64,000 nucleotides of DNA from Diplolepis rosae (GCA_030998225.1 JAPYXD010000738.1:1302001-1366000); one strand, 5' to 3'; positions 9,491-20,375 are shown, counted from the stretch's first letter. Notes: generated by a model from the sequence alone, not told the origin. Made by a program: numbers and translations.

Positions 9491-10050
9491 ACATATCATA
9501 TTGAAAAAAAAATACGTGTCATTTTTTTTTCTTTCTAGAACGAGGAAAAAAAATTTCAGGTGAATCAAAATTTGTATTGTAAGTCTGATATGGAATGACC
9601 CATATATTTTTGTTCTTTTTCAATTATTTAATGAAACTAGGAAAAATTCTAAAAACAGTTACACAGATGTATCATTAGATGGCCGATGTAGTAGTATTTT
9701 TTGGAAAAATTTTCAATCCAAATTTAATAATAAAAAAAAAATGTTTTTTTCGAACAAATTGATTTTTTGAAAAAACGCCATCTTTGAAAAATCTGATAAA
9801 GTTCATAGTGATAGCCCCAAGCATTACGCAAATTTAAAATATATAATTAAGGTGCGCATTCGAAAATTGTGCGAAATATGAATTTTTTTGTAAAGTGATG
9901 CGCGTGGAATCACGATCTTCGATCGACGGCGTCGGGCACAAGTTCCACTAATGTTCTATTACTGGCTACGTTTTCGGGAACGCTATTATCAAAAAATAAT
10001 ATTCATAGAGCAGTTTACATCATACAACAAAAAATGAAACATTGTTGTAA
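9491..10050. other. unassigned AT-rich stretch
   Basis: No gene seen. It ends at the target site of the R1-clade LINE. Confidence 0.4.
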
Positions 10051-10067
10051 TCCATACAAAAACAAAA
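10051..10067 (+). repeat. target-site duplication, left, of R1-clade LINE
   Basis: TCCATACAAAAACAAAA is repeated at 11750-11766, after the poly(A) tail. Confidence 0.9.
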
Positions 10068-11373
10068 CAGTCATTATGAGATTGGTGACTAGAAGAAAGA
10101 CCCCAAGCCTGGATAATGCCGATCGGGTCAAGTACATTGTGCGGAGCTTGCTCCCACACGTAGAGCCGTTCCAAAGACAGGACCGAAGTTCCTGCGTGGT
10201 CCGGCGCGAAGATCTCTTCACACTCTTCACACTCTTCTTTCAAAGAAGAGATGACATGTGGCGCCCCTCAAGGGTCACGGGTGGGTCCACTCGTTTAGAA
10301 CGTTATGTATGACGATTTCCTGCGCATGGACCTACCTGTTGGAACGAGTATCATCGGCTTCGCGGATGACGCACTTGTCGTGTGCGCCGCTGACGACGTC
10401 AAAATCCTGGAGCTGAGGTCTGTGGTGGGCAAAGCGTTGGTTGGATAGGAGATGCCTGAAAATGGCCCCGAAAAGACCGAGGCTTTGCTGGTCACGGACA
10501 GGAGATCCTTCAAATGCCTGAGGATCATTCTCGGGGAACATAAAGTCAAGTGGAAAAAGAGCATTTAAGTTCCTAGGCGTGCAGTTGGATCGAAGGCTTA
10601 GCTTCTGCGAACACCTGCAGATCGCGAGTGCCAAATCCATCCAATGTGGAGCCGCTCTGACTCGGCTCATGCCGAACATTGGAGGCCCCAGGGAAGCCAA
10701 GAGAAGGCTGTTGGCGATCGTGGTAAATACGAAGCTGCTTTACGGAGCTCCGGTCTGGACAAGTGCCCTTAACAACCATGCTATCCAGAAGAAGCTGTTC
10801 TCGGCACAGAGAGGTGTGGTGCTGAGAATTGCCTCAGCATACCGAACTGTGTCAACGAGCGCTGTGCTGCTCCTGGCGAGCGTCACACCAATAGACTTAT
10901 TGGCGGAGGGAAGGAAACCTGCAGGAAGTCACTCGCTCGAAGGAGGCCATCCGCAAGGATGGAAGGCGCAGATTCGTCGAGAAATGTCAGACAAGATGGC
11001 ATGGTGATCAATCCGGGAGATGGACACACCGTCTGATCCCGGAGCTCGCCACCTGGCTGGATAGAAAGCACGGTCAAGTCGGCTTTTTAATGTGTACCTG
11101 AAGCGCTTCAAGAAAAGAGACGATGAGTCGTGTTGCTACTGCGGATCCCTTGTGAAAAATGCAGAGCACACATTCTTTGTTTTTGCCAGGAGGGGCGCGG
11201 AAAGGGAGGCTGTCGGTCGGGCAGTGGGCGCACAACTCACTCCTGACACGATGGTCTCTCTCATGCTCCAGTCTGAACAGATAAGGATGCTTATCGAGTC
11301 CTTTATCACGCTGGTGATGAAGACGAGGGAGCCCGATGGGCGTACAGAGCACGGCAGCAATAAAGCCCAGTAG
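10068..11373 (+). pseudogene. R1-clade ORF2: reverse transcriptase C-terminal part and CCHC region
   Basis: Fragments in order are: a pre-RT linker (PFQRQDRSSCVVRREDLFTL at about 10168-10230); a jump over most of the RT fingers; the palm catalytic motif GFADDALVVCA near 10350-10385; KTEALLVTD; and the thumb and downstream region LTRLMPNIGGPREAKRRLL and SAQRGVVLRIASAYRTVSTSA (10579-10900). The C-terminal cysteine-histidine motif CCYCGSLVKNAEHTFF is at about 11131-11178. Frameshifts and stops divide it into at least four frames, and an internal deletion lies near 10235-10300. The FADD box is intact but the gene cannot make RT. It belongs to the R1/TRAS/Waldo-type group by these motifs. Confidence 0.85.
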
Positions 11374-11749
11374 AAATCGCATCTGGGCCTGCACTCGCGG
11401 TCCTGCGTCTTGGGCGGACTTGGCTGTCCGCGTCGACCTGGGGAGGAATCTTTTTATTCCTCCCCTGGCTGGCGCGGCTAGTCGGCGTGCCTAACGGGCG
11501 TGTGTCCGCGGATGGGTGTCCTGGGCGAACGGATGACGGAAGAGTCGTACGCGACTTTAAGCTGGAACCAACCGCCCGCGAAGTTTAAAGCGGAAAGGTG
11601 GTTCCGCGGGTGGTGTACTGGTTCGAGAGAGGGTTTTTTTTTGGTTTTAGCAGGTATGCCTAGACCCGTCTTAGGAGAGCCGTGTACAACGTCCATAAAA
11701 GATTTCGCCATTTCTCCTCCTCGCCAAAAAAAAAAAAAAAAAATAAAAA
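10068..11749 (+). mobile_element. R1-clade non-LTR retrotransposon, 5'-truncated
   Basis: The insertion is bounded by a 17-bp target-site duplication and ends in a poly(A) tract (11726-11749). It carries the C-terminal part of ORF2 and a GC-rich 3' UTR (about 11374-11725). The high GC content contrasts sharply with the AT-rich flanks. The truncated 5' end, plus-strand coding and 3' poly(A) tail agree with target-primed reverse transcription. Confidence 0.9.
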
Positions 11750-11766
11750 TCCATACAAAAACAAAA

Positions 11767-12240
11767 ACCGTAAGTGAATATTACGTGATTTTCACTCTCG
11801 ATACAAATTAAAATATAGTGAAATCATCACGTGCTGATCTATAAATAATTTATCAAGCCTGAGTTTAAAATTCATTTTCCTATTAATATATTATACTTGC
11901 AAATTCAAATGAAAGCAGTTTGAGGGCAATTCTAGAGCATTTTTTAAATAAATTCAAAGAAGTTAAAAAAAATGCTCTCCTTTTCAACACATGCAGTTTA
12001 AGAGTTATGAAAGGTGAAGTTTTAGAAGAAGGATAGAAAACAATAAGATTTGTTCCCCCTAGCATTCATGTTTTCTTTCTTAATTGCTGAAATTATCAGA
12101 AATCGACGATTGATTCGCAAAATCTTCCTTCTCACGGCCTCCAGGTACCTTCCGATTCCAGAAATCCCTCGAAGACAATAATATTGACGACAAATCAGAG
12201 TCTTTGCGATTCATTACATTCACATCAACGTACAATTCAA
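11767..12240. other. unassigned
   Basis: AT-rich, no gene recognised. It may be the far 3' part of Gypsy copy A, but I see no LTR. Confidence 0.35.
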
Positions 12241-12640
12241 AAAATCACTGTTCATACTTATAATCATACTTATCATTTCGCATATTTAATTGATCGCGAC
12301 ATTCAATTATATCTTTTCTCGTTATAATTTTTTCTGTTTGAGAGTTTATAGGAGGGGGTTCTGGGGGTGGACGATCATCATCATTATAATGATTATCGTC
12401 GTTTTAAGAATTTATTTGAAATCTTTGGTTTAGTTTCCAATATTTCTCTAAAATAACGCTCTTCAAATTTTTCTTCCAAGTTTCCTTCTTGGTTTTCTTC
12501 AAACTTCTCTTCAAAATTTTCCACAAGATTATCTTCAAAATTCTGTTTAAATTTTTCTTCGAAATTTTCTTCAAAATTATCTTCAAAATTCCCTTCCAAA
12601 TTTTCTTCATAATTTTCTCCATCACTTCCTTCATGTGAGG
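12240..12640 (-). pseudogene. Gypsy copy A, pol linker with Glu/Asn-rich low-complexity stretch
   Basis: On the minus strand a run of NFEE/KFEE-type four-residue repeats (12393-12599) precedes, after a frame change, a Pro-rich and charged segment (DDRPPPEPPP, then TEKIITRKDII; about 12252-12397). The second part resembles the pol linker of insect Gypsy elements. It lies on the same strand and downstream of the RT and RNase H of copy A, so I treat it as that element's far pol region. Assignment of this exact part is tentative. Confidence 0.45.
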
Positions 12641-13017
12641 TTTTAATGTCGTCACACGGAGCTAAATCAGGCGAATGTAGTGGTTGTGGAACGATATGTG
12701 TTCAGTTTTTGGCGAAATGGTAGCGAAGAACGAGTGCAGTGTGAGAGGGCGCATTATTGTAAAGAAAAAATCACAAGTTGTCTGCCCAAAAACTTCTATT
12801 CTCAACTAATTCAGACACTGTAAAAATTGAAAAAATCATTTTTAGTCGTTTAGAAAATACAAGCGTAACTATGTAACAAATGATGACATTAACATGAAAT
12901 TTGTCACAGACGTCTGTAACAGTAGGACCAACATAAAAATAGAAGAGTTTGCCTGAATCGATTAGCCCACAAAGTTTAAATAAAAAATTCACCTTAGTTT
13001 TTTCCCACAATAATACT
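12640..13017 (-). mobile_element. mariner relic
   Basis: The segment matches the mariner at 54170-54955 in two blocks (GCGAATGTAGTGGTTGTGGAACG; and the N-terminal start region around 12810-13000). The right end carries the same terminal inverted repeat (TTCACCTTAGTTTTTTCCCA). The left end and most of the transposase are deleted. It lies within Gypsy copy A. Confidence 0.75.
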
Positions 13018-13531
13018 CGTATATATATGGTAATTCTTCTTTATATATTTCTATAATTGATCTACCTCTTTTTCTTTTCGGTTAAAAGGAAATATTTTTC
13101 AAATTTATAAGTAGATTTTTCCTTGGCGTACCTCGTGGTTTTTTCACAAAAAGGTTTAGAAGAAAAATTTTCGTCTAATTTTTCTTGGTTTTTATTTTGA
13201 TTCAAATTTTTCACTTTTTCTTGTTGTATTCTCTTTCGAGCTCTTGTAGTAATAGTTTTCCATGATAAATTTTCTTACTTTTTTGAAAAATACTGGACTT
13301 AATAAGAATACTGTCATAAAAATAAGTTTTGAAGCCAGTCAATTGAACAAATTTGTGTATTTTAAAATATGTTTACCAATCTCAATAAACAATTCTTCAT
13401 TAAGAAATTCTTGTGAAAATTCTGGAATTTTTGATTGAATATTTAATATTTGGGCTTCCGAAATTTCTTTAAAACGATTTACATCGTCTGGTGCAATTCT
13501 TGGATTCAAGTTTCTTCGTTTTAAAGGTTTG
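13018..13531 (-). pseudogene. Gypsy copy A pol, segment after RNase H
   Basis: An open frame at 13339-13531 (minus) reads KPLKRRNLNPRIAPDDVN and on to LKYTNLFN. It is in the same reading frame as the RNase H tail across the solo LTR at 13532-14151, once one 4-bp duplicate is removed. Further downstream are Lys/Arg-rich stretches (KPRGTPRKN, KKKRGRS) with stops. No HHCC zinc-binding or DDE integrase motif is seen, so integrase is missing or beyond recognition. Confidence 0.55.
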
Positions 13532-14151
13532 GTCACGTCCTGTGACCATTAATATCCATTTATAATATTATAATTGTTATTCGGATTTGAAAAGAAGGAA
13601 CGTCGGGGAAACCAGAGAAGAAATCTATTAGAACATATTTTTCCCCTTTTTCTTCTTCAATATGCGAAAAAAGCCAAGCACTATCGATTGAAACATGGCG
13701 ACCAGGATCACAATAGATCGAAAATTGCCCATAAAAGCCAGTGCGAATCCGCAAATCTTCAGTTGCCGTCAGTTCCTGTCAGACCATCTTAAACATCGGA
13801 ACTCTCCCTCGAACAGTTGCTGTCAGGAAATCTTAGGATATGGAACTCACCCTCGAAACCCAGTGTTCAACAGTTCTCATCGCGGAGTCGGTCTCCCCAA
13901 AACAGGTCTTCAAGTGTTCGTGAATTCTTGTCAGTTTTCTTCAACATTGTGCAGCACTCAAGTTCCTTCGAGGAGAATCTACAGTACTCTGGTAGATTTC
14001 TCCAAACAATCGTCAGGATTTTCCTTCGCCGTATCAAGTGGTCCAGTTGTTCACCTGAGACAAATTTTATACACATTCCCCAAGTTCGTGGAAATACCGG
14101 AGTGTTCCAATTGTTAATAATATTGAAGGGTGAGTAACTAGGACGTTACAG
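13532..14151 (+). repeat. solo LTR inserted in Gypsy copy A pol
   Basis: It starts (T)GGTCACGTCC and ends GGACGTTACA, and is flanked by GTTT on both sides (4-bp target-site duplication). The flanking minus-strand reading frame continues across it. The 5' end resembles the sequence at 56243 (TGTCACGCCCTGTGACCAT). The plus-strand open frames within it have no recognisable product. Confidence 0.75.
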
Positions 14152-14466
14152 TTTTACCTCACATTCACAGTTTTTTTGTTTATTTCTTGTAAAATTCTTC
14201 TTGGCAAACATTTTATCTTGAGAAGTCATAAAAGCATCGTTGTCATCAACTTGTAACTATCTTGATTTCCCTTTGTTATCGTCAATAGGGTTTCTTGAGA
14301 GAGCGTCTGCATTTACATTCATTTCCCCTGCTTTGTAAATTACATCAAAATCATATTCTGCGAGTTTCAATCGCCAACGTGAAACTTGTGAACAAGTGTC
14401 TTTAGAATTTTGAAACCAAACTAAAGGTTTGTGATCACTCACTAAAGTAAATTTTCTTCCATACAA
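14152..14466 (-). pseudogene. Gypsy copy A RNase H
   Basis: The minus-strand frame contains FTLVSDHKPLVWFQNSKD, SQVSRWRLKLAEYDFDVIY and NVNADALSRNP. These are the hallmark C-terminal motifs of Gypsy RNase H, including the catalytic-type VSDHKPL and DALSR boxes. One TAG follows LSRNPIDDNKGKSR, and the frame then continues to the solo LTR. The N-terminal half of RNase H (14470-14560) is frameshifted. Confidence 0.9.
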
Positions 14467-15760
14467 ATAAGGACGAAAATGAGTTACACAAAATAAATCA
14501 GGTCGTTGTGAAAGTGGTTCTTCACTTAATTTTGTTTTAAAATATCGAAAGCTGCTTGTTGTTTTTCTGTCTAATTAAAAGGTATATCTTTTTTTAGAAG
14601 TTGATTCAAAGGACTTGTAATTTTTGAAAATCCATCTACAAATCTTCTGTAATATCCTGCTTAGCCTCAAAAATTGTTTAACATTTTTCTGTTTTTGGGA
14701 CTGGAGAGTTTTTTACAGCTATTAACTTTTTTGGATCTGGCCATATTCCATTTTTATTAATTATATGACCCAAACATATTACTTTGGGACGTAAAAATTT
14801 GCATTTGTCTAGTTCTAAATGAAGATTTGCTTTTCTAAGTCTTTCTGCTAAATTGTTAAATTTGATTTAGTGCTGTTCTAAAGTATTTGCATATATAACT
14901 ATTTTATCGAGATATACAAAAAGTTCCGTTCCGATTAATCCAGTTAATGTTAAGTCCATTGATCTTAAAAATGTGGCTGGTGCTGTTTTCAAACCGAAAG
15001 GCATTCTATCGAAATTGTAATGGCCATGAGGTGTAGAAAATGCGATTTTATGAGAGTCTTTGGGGTCCGTTTTTATATGGTGAAAACCGGTAGCTACCCA
15101 GGAAAAAAAACCGATAGAACGCGCGTCTCTTTGAATTGTGTATCTGTCATTTGCATATTGAGGAAATAAAAATTCAATCGGATGGTGACACTTGGAATCT
15201 GCCATTTGTGCGCAATGTTTTAAATCTGCCATTCGACATTGGTTAAATCGTTAAGTGAATAGGGTTGAATAAGACTGATTAACCTCAAATAATTTCTAAT
15301 GGCAATGTACGATTCATTGATGTTCGCATGAATCGGTTGAAATTCCAAATGAAATGGAAGTCTTAAAAGGTCACTCTGAATAAGAGAAATACAATAAAAA
15401 CAGGATACGAATTGTATTGTAAACGATTGTTCACTTTAAATACATTATTTTCTATCGGAAATATTGGTTTTCAATCTTTTAATGCTAAAATTCCAGTGAC
15501 AAATACGCAATTCAGAACACCTCAAAGCCCATTAAAATTTAACGCAAGTGAATGGTTTTTTGTTTCCTGGGTAAATCAAACACTGAAAAATATTTTTCTG
15601 GTCCTAGAGAATCGAGTATATCGTTCATATTAGATAGAGGATACCAGTGGCAAATTGTTTTCTCATTTAATTTACGAAAATCAAGAATCATTCACCATTT
15701 CATTTTTCCTTAAAAAGCAGATTTTTTAGCAACTATACATACTGGAGTGTTATAGGGTAA
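14467..15760 (-). pseudogene. Gypsy copy A reverse transcriptase
   Basis: On the minus strand the RT begins near 15760. The N-terminal part near 15620-15740 is frameshifted; compare copy B (ILDFRKLNEKT). It continues through the palm at 14867-15232 (GFHHIKTDPKDSHKIAFSTP, YNFDRMPFGLKTAPATFLRS). The catalytic box reads YLDK instead of YLDD, so the third carboxylate is lost. Several frameshifts, and a 15241-15610 stretch replaced by unrelated sequence, show it is dead. Copy B at 49675-50187 is the clearer homologue. Confidence 0.85.
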
Positions 15761-16107
15761 TTGTGAGGGTTCGATTATTTAATTTTTGAATAATTCATCG
15801 ACTTTTCTTGTAATTTCTTCCTTTTGAACAGGGGGAAATATATATTGTCTTGAAAAAATCGGAGAGTCATCCACAGTAGGAATTGAATGTTGTAATACAT
15901 TAGTAGCTTCAAGTGGTTCTCCTGGGACATGAAACCTGTCTGCATTATTTAAATTGAATTTTCTACATGTTCATATTCATCTTGATTCAAATGGTCTAAT
16001 CGAAGAAGCTTTTTAATACATTCTACTCTGTCTTCGTCTGTTATATCATAAAATTTGCATGAGTTAATTAGAGAATTCTCAGTTCTTAAAAAGTTATTTA
16101 ATATTTT
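15761..16107 (-). pseudogene. Gypsy copy A, protease-RT linker
   Basis: The minus-strand open frame (15949-16107 and on) reads KILNNFFRTENSLINSCKF and ITDEDRVECIKKLLRLDHLN, matching copy B at 49270-49430. It leads into the RT N-terminus (FPPVQKEEITRKVDELF-type segment near 15800-15850). Confidence 0.75.
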
Positions 16108-16304
16108 CCCGGTAAGAAGGTGGGCATTGAATGGCATTGAAATATCAAAATCTGGAAAGAAGCGGAATCGACAATGAAACTTTTGAATGCATTTCAAGTC
16201 CTAGGCATTAAAAGGCATTTAAAAGTTTTATCCTCGATTACATTTGTTTCCACATCTTGACATTTCAATGCCATTCGATGCCCACCTTCTTAGCGGGTTA
16301 CTTG
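16108..16304. mobile_element. palindromic MITE (about 190 bp), copy in Gypsy A
   Basis: The sequence folds on itself: CCCGGTAAGAAGGTGGGCAT at the left is the inverse of ATGCCCACCTTCTTAGCGGG at the right, with about 85-bp imperfect arms around a short centre. The same element sits at the same place in Gypsy copy B (49079-49268), so it inserted before the copies separated. Confidence 0.8.
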
Positions 16305-17292
16305 ATAAATCTTCATTATTTATTTGTTGAAAATTGTGTAAATTTTCAATTTCTTTGTAACATTCTTGTTCTTCAATTTGCAAAATTTGCAAGTTTTAAA
16401 TAAGATTTTACTTTGTAATTTTTTACAACTGCGTCTCCTACGTAAACGCCATATTGGATATGTAATCGAGTGACATAACCTTCACCTTTTCCTGTATTTT
16501 TTATTTAAACATAAAATGTTGTAACTGTTCGAGATGGAATAGTAAATGTATTGTTAGATTTGAAAGGGTAACAGTGGTTCTCAATTTTTAAGCATTTTAA
16601 AATATAGTTTATATTTACACTATAATCTTGAAAAAATTCTGATCCTAATACTCCATTTTCTTCTATTGGGACTTCATTGGGAATAATGTTAAATATCGTT
16701 GGATAATCGAAAATGTTCATTTTTACCTGTCCTAATGTGTAAAAATAACCACTGTTACCCTTTTAAATTGATTGATTTGAAAGGGTAACAGTGGTTCTCA
16801 ATTTTTAAGCATTTTAAAGTATAGTTTATATTTACACTATAATCTTGAAAAAATTCTGATCCTAATACTCCATCTTCTTCTATTGGGACTTCATTGGGAA
16901 TAATGTTAAATATCATTGGATAATCGAAAATGTTTATTTTTACCTGTCCTAATGTGTAAAAATAACCACTGTTACCCTTTTAAATTGGCAGATTTAAAAG
17001 GGCAACAGTGGTTCTCAATTTTTAAGCATTTTGAAGTATAATTTATATTTACCTTATTACCTTGAAAAAATTCTGATCCCAATACTCTATCTTCTTCTAC
17101 TCATACTTCATTTGTAATAATGTTGAATATCGTTGGATAACCGAAAATGTTTATTTTTACTTGTCCTAATGTGTAAAGTGATAAATCATTAATTCCTATA
17201 GGTTTTAATACGTTTTGGCTATTTATTGGTATTTCAGGGTTGAGAACCTCCTGTTTAGTTAAATTTCGAGCAGCACCAGTATCAATGGTCAT
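16305..17292 (-). pseudogene. Gypsy copy A protease region, with internal triplication
   Basis: The minus strand encodes the retropepsin-like start TIDTGAARNLT near 17240-17292 (DTGA catalytic motif), then FGYPTIFNIITNEV and GVLGSEFFQDYSVNINYILK with LKIENHCYPF (16505-16720). The middle-to-end part of the domain is repeated three times. Homologous parts occur in copy B (48620-48912) and in the fragment at 62740-63150. The repeats and stops make it non-functional. Confidence 0.8.
16557..17207. repeat. 217-bp tandem triplication within the protease gene
   Basis: Units start at 16557, 16774 and 16991 (GATTTGAAAGGGTAACAGTGG and variants), with a constant 217-bp period. At each of the first two junctions the 18-base arms AACCACTGTTACCCTTTT and its inverse meet around a short loop, forming a hairpin. 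Copy B has a single unit. Confidence 0.85.
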
Positions 17293-17693
17293 GTGTGTTG
17301 GACTTTTTAGAGCTTCTGTTCATATTATAATTGATGGGATTGCAGTAGATTTGGAAATATGTATTGTCGTTGTATGATTGCTAGAAAAGGTAGCCAGTGG
17401 TTCTCCATTCACGCTTATCTCAGTGCACCGGTGCTTGGGAGAGCTTTGAGTTTTCCTGATGACGTGTTTGTGATTGGTTATTTGGTCGTATCTTGCAGTC
17501 TCGTACTAAATGACCAGGTTTTTTACAGTAATTGCGAATTATTCCCGTATAACTAGAAATTTTGTTGAGGGTTTTTATCATTTTGTAAATATCTATTTTC
17601 ATATGGTTGATTTCGAGATTGAAATTGCCTTGAGTTGAGGTCTTTATACGGTTCTGGATTCAATTGTCTATTATTATTATTAACATTGTTATT
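17293..17693 (-). pseudogene. Gypsy copy A gag C-terminus with zinc knuckle
   Basis: The minus-strand frame at 17420-17602 contains YCKKPGHLVRDCK (CCHC), followed by QSQTRHQENSK. Upstream the sequence is Asn-rich (AAT/ATT runs). The matching region in copy B is 48515-48617 (CKKPGHLVQDCK). The R1-type LINE interrupts it at 17709. Confidence 0.8.
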
Positions 17694-17709
17694 ATTATTG
17701 TACAAATTT
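17694..17709 (+). repeat. target-site duplication, left, of R1-type LINE
   Basis: ATTATTGTACAAATTT is repeated exactly at 19571-19586, after the poly(A) tail. Confidence 0.9.
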
Positions 17710-19570
17710 GTCCCGGTCCTGCATTGGTTTCCTCGGAAACCAAGCAGGGGGCCCTAGAACAGGCCACGGAGCGCGTCCTCAGGTTGCGGATAGAGGGACC
17801 CTGTACCGAGGGTTACTGCTGAATACAGATACAAAACTAAATAAGCAGTCGCGGACAATGTTCCAGGGATGGTATTGAGGCCTTACCCCTGCATGCGGGG
17901 CTCTACAGGGGTGGACCGAATACTTCCCTAGCTAATCGTGGGAATAAAAATGGAGTTTAAAAATTTAAATCAAACAATGTGTGAGGAGATGTTTGGAGTC
18001 GAGTTGGACGTGATGGAGGAGATGGTGGATTCGTTCGAGACCGATAAGTCCCAGGTACGGCAGTACCGGGACTGGCTCCACGAGAGGAACGAAAAGCAAT
18101 TGGAGATCCTACGGAAGGTAGAATCGGCCCTGGAGAAGATGGAGAATTTCTCCACGACCAAGAAGAATATGCACCTCCCTATCAGGGACGGCATACAGGA
18201 GGCAAAGAAGGAGCTCGGGGCGCTGCGGTATGATATAGAGGATACCGTTTGCTACCTCGACTCCTTCGAGTACCTGATGAGAGGCCTCATGGTACAGAAG
18301 ATGAAGGAGGTAAGACCACAAAAAAAGAAGGAACTTGCGGACGAGGGTAGCCAAACCCTCCCCCAGCCGGCTGCGAGGTACACACCGGACACCCGCAAAC
18401 AGCCGAGAGAGTTGACACCGAGCCCGGAGGTGTCTGCGGCGAAGAAGCCGGCAGAGAAGAGGCCGAGAGCCTCTAACAAAGAAAAGGAGTGAGTGGAGGT
18501 CCCTAACAGGAAGGACCTCCGAAATAAGAAGAAGAAGGAGAAGAAGCTCTCCTCAACGCCGGAAAAATCTCGCCGTGCGCGCCCAGAAGCGGTGCTCATT
18601 AAACCAGCAGAGGGAATGAGCTACGCTTCTATCTTGCGTGAACTCAAGAAGCGCGTCAACCCCGACAAACTGGGCGCCACAGTTCAAGGAATTAGGGAGA
18701 CGCGCTCCAAGGATTTGCTGGTGGAACTGAAATGTTCCACAAAAAGCAGAAAGAAAATTGAAAATGCCTTTAAAGAGGTGGTTGGAGCCAGGGGGACGGT
18801 CCGACACCTAATCCCCAGGATCGAGGTCGAGATCGCCGACTTGGAACCAACCATTGAAGCGGAAGACGTTGAGGATGCCGTCAGGAACTACTTCGGCCAA
18901 GAAACGGAGCTGGAGCTAAGGGTGTCTTTAAGCAAGACACCCTATAGAGGAAACCGGAAGGCGTATGTGCTTTTGGAGGAGGTAAGGGCGCTGAAGAAGC
19001 TCAAAGGAGCCCACATCAAGATCGGGTGGGTCTCTTGCAGAGTCCGCAGGAAAAACGAGGTGAACCGGTGCTTCCGCTGCCTTGGCTTTGGCCACATAGC
19101 GGCGGACTTCCGAGGGCCAGACCGCAGCAAGAGCTGCTGGAGATGCGGTGAAGAAGGGCATCTCGCGGGTTCCTGCAACGGGAAGCCGAGGTGCTTTCTC
19201 TGTGCCGCAAAGAAGGAAAAGCCTCGGAATGACCATATACCGGGGACTATGCGCTGTGCGGCCTTTTGGGAGGAGGCCCCGAATAGGAAGCCTTGGAAAG
19301 GCCGCTATGAGAGAGAAACTGGACCTGTTGTGCCAGGAAACAGATGAAGAAGCAAGGAGCTGAGGCTAACATCGCCTTCAGATGGCCCCCACCCTGAAGT
19401 AATGCCTAACGGCGGTTCCGGGGTGGGATTCCATGGCCTAGCGACAGAGAGGGAGTTTTAGTGGTTAGGGCTGCGTGAACAGCAGAGTCCCAAACACCAG
19501 GGGGGCATGGAGTCCCGTTGACGGTGCATAAAGCATTTCTCCCTTCCTCAAAAAAAAAAAAATAAAAAAA
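17710..19570 (+). mobile_element. ORF1-only R1-type non-LTR element
   Basis: A 1.86-kb GC-rich insertion has a 16-bp target-site duplication and an A-rich tail at 19550-19570. It contains a 5' UTR (17710-17937), ORF1, and a 3' UTR (about 19348-19549). The endonuclease and RT ORF2 are completely absent. The 3' half of the same insertion exists at the same site in Gypsy copy B. Confidence 0.9.
17938..19347 (+). pseudogene. R1-type ORF1 (gag-like) with CCHC knuckles, one in-frame TGA
   Basis: Two open stretches (17938-18492 and 18493-19347) are in one frame, separated by a single TGA at 18490-18492. The N-terminal part is helical and charged. The middle is Lys/Arg-rich (about residues 110-215). 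The C-terminus has CCHC zinc knuckles in the R1-clade pattern: CFRCLGFGHIAADF (last Cys changed to Phe), CWRCGEEGHLAGSC and CFLC. ORF1 proteins of this clade bind RNA and form the RNP particle. A TGA readthrough cannot be excluded but a nonsense mutation is simpler. It ends close to the 3' UTR with no ORF2. Confidence 0.85.
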
Positions 19571-19681
19571 ATTATTGTACAAATTTCTAGGAAAATTATT
19601 GTTATTGTTTTACCTTTGTTGTTAAAAATTATTATTGCTATTTCTGTAATTTTTATTTTATTTTGAAAAAAATTATTTTTA

Positions 19682-20226
19682 TGTGCCCCCGGCGCGGAAA
19701 CACGTTTTTCCGTTATAGCTAAGAGCAACGGAATGTTTGGTATTCCGTTGCAGAGGGAAATAATGTAAAAATTGAACTGCGCATGCGCATATAGTCTTGC
19801 AGCGGAGCAGAATCTTCTTCTCATTCTTCTTCTTCTTCTTCTTCTTCTTCGTACATGGTTATTACCCTACTGACAAAGCCTTGTACATTTGAATTGTGTA
19901 TGCTCTATTACAACAAGTTACTACTACACAAGATCGATAAAATCAAAATGGCTGGGACTAGTCGCGAAACATCAAGTGTAATGACTAGCACCGCAAACAA
20001 CTACAATACTAGATTAGATTTGATTGTACGCATAAAAACTCGTATCCGCACCGAAGTCACATAAAATAGAATACGTGCCAATGCACACAATTCGGGAAAT
20101 TACGAGATTCGCGACAATGCTCGCAGGACTGATCGCACCTCGGTTTTGTCTCGACTACGCCTTGGCTTCGATCTCCTGCGAGCATTGTTGCTCGTCACGC
20201 AATAACCCTCATTGTGCGCCTAGGCA
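19682..20226 (+). mobile_element. MITE-like element X, copy 1
   Basis: The ends are TGTGCCCCCGGCGC and TGCGCCTAGGCAC, short terminal inverted repeats. The body shares blocks with 20376-21141 (inverted) and 46928-47345: AACTGCGCATGCGC, GTCACATAAAATAGAATACG, TCGATCTCCTGCGAGCATTGTTGCTCG. A (CTT)n run is at about 19812-19849. It is absent from the matching point of Gypsy copy B, so it inserted after the copies separated. Non-coding. Confidence 0.7.
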
Positions 20227-20375
20227 CGTAATATACTATTGTTAGTATTGAAATTATAATTTGTATTGCATAAGAAATTTTAGTTCGCAAGTTTCTTGGA
20301 AAATTATTATTACTTCTTCGTTGACCATTGAAGTTATTATATCTTTGTTAGTTAGGAGGATATAAGAGTATATTA

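Noticed and set aside
13574..14137. plus-strand frames of 106-140 codons
   Set aside because: They lie inside the solo LTR, have no recognisable motif and overlap each other.
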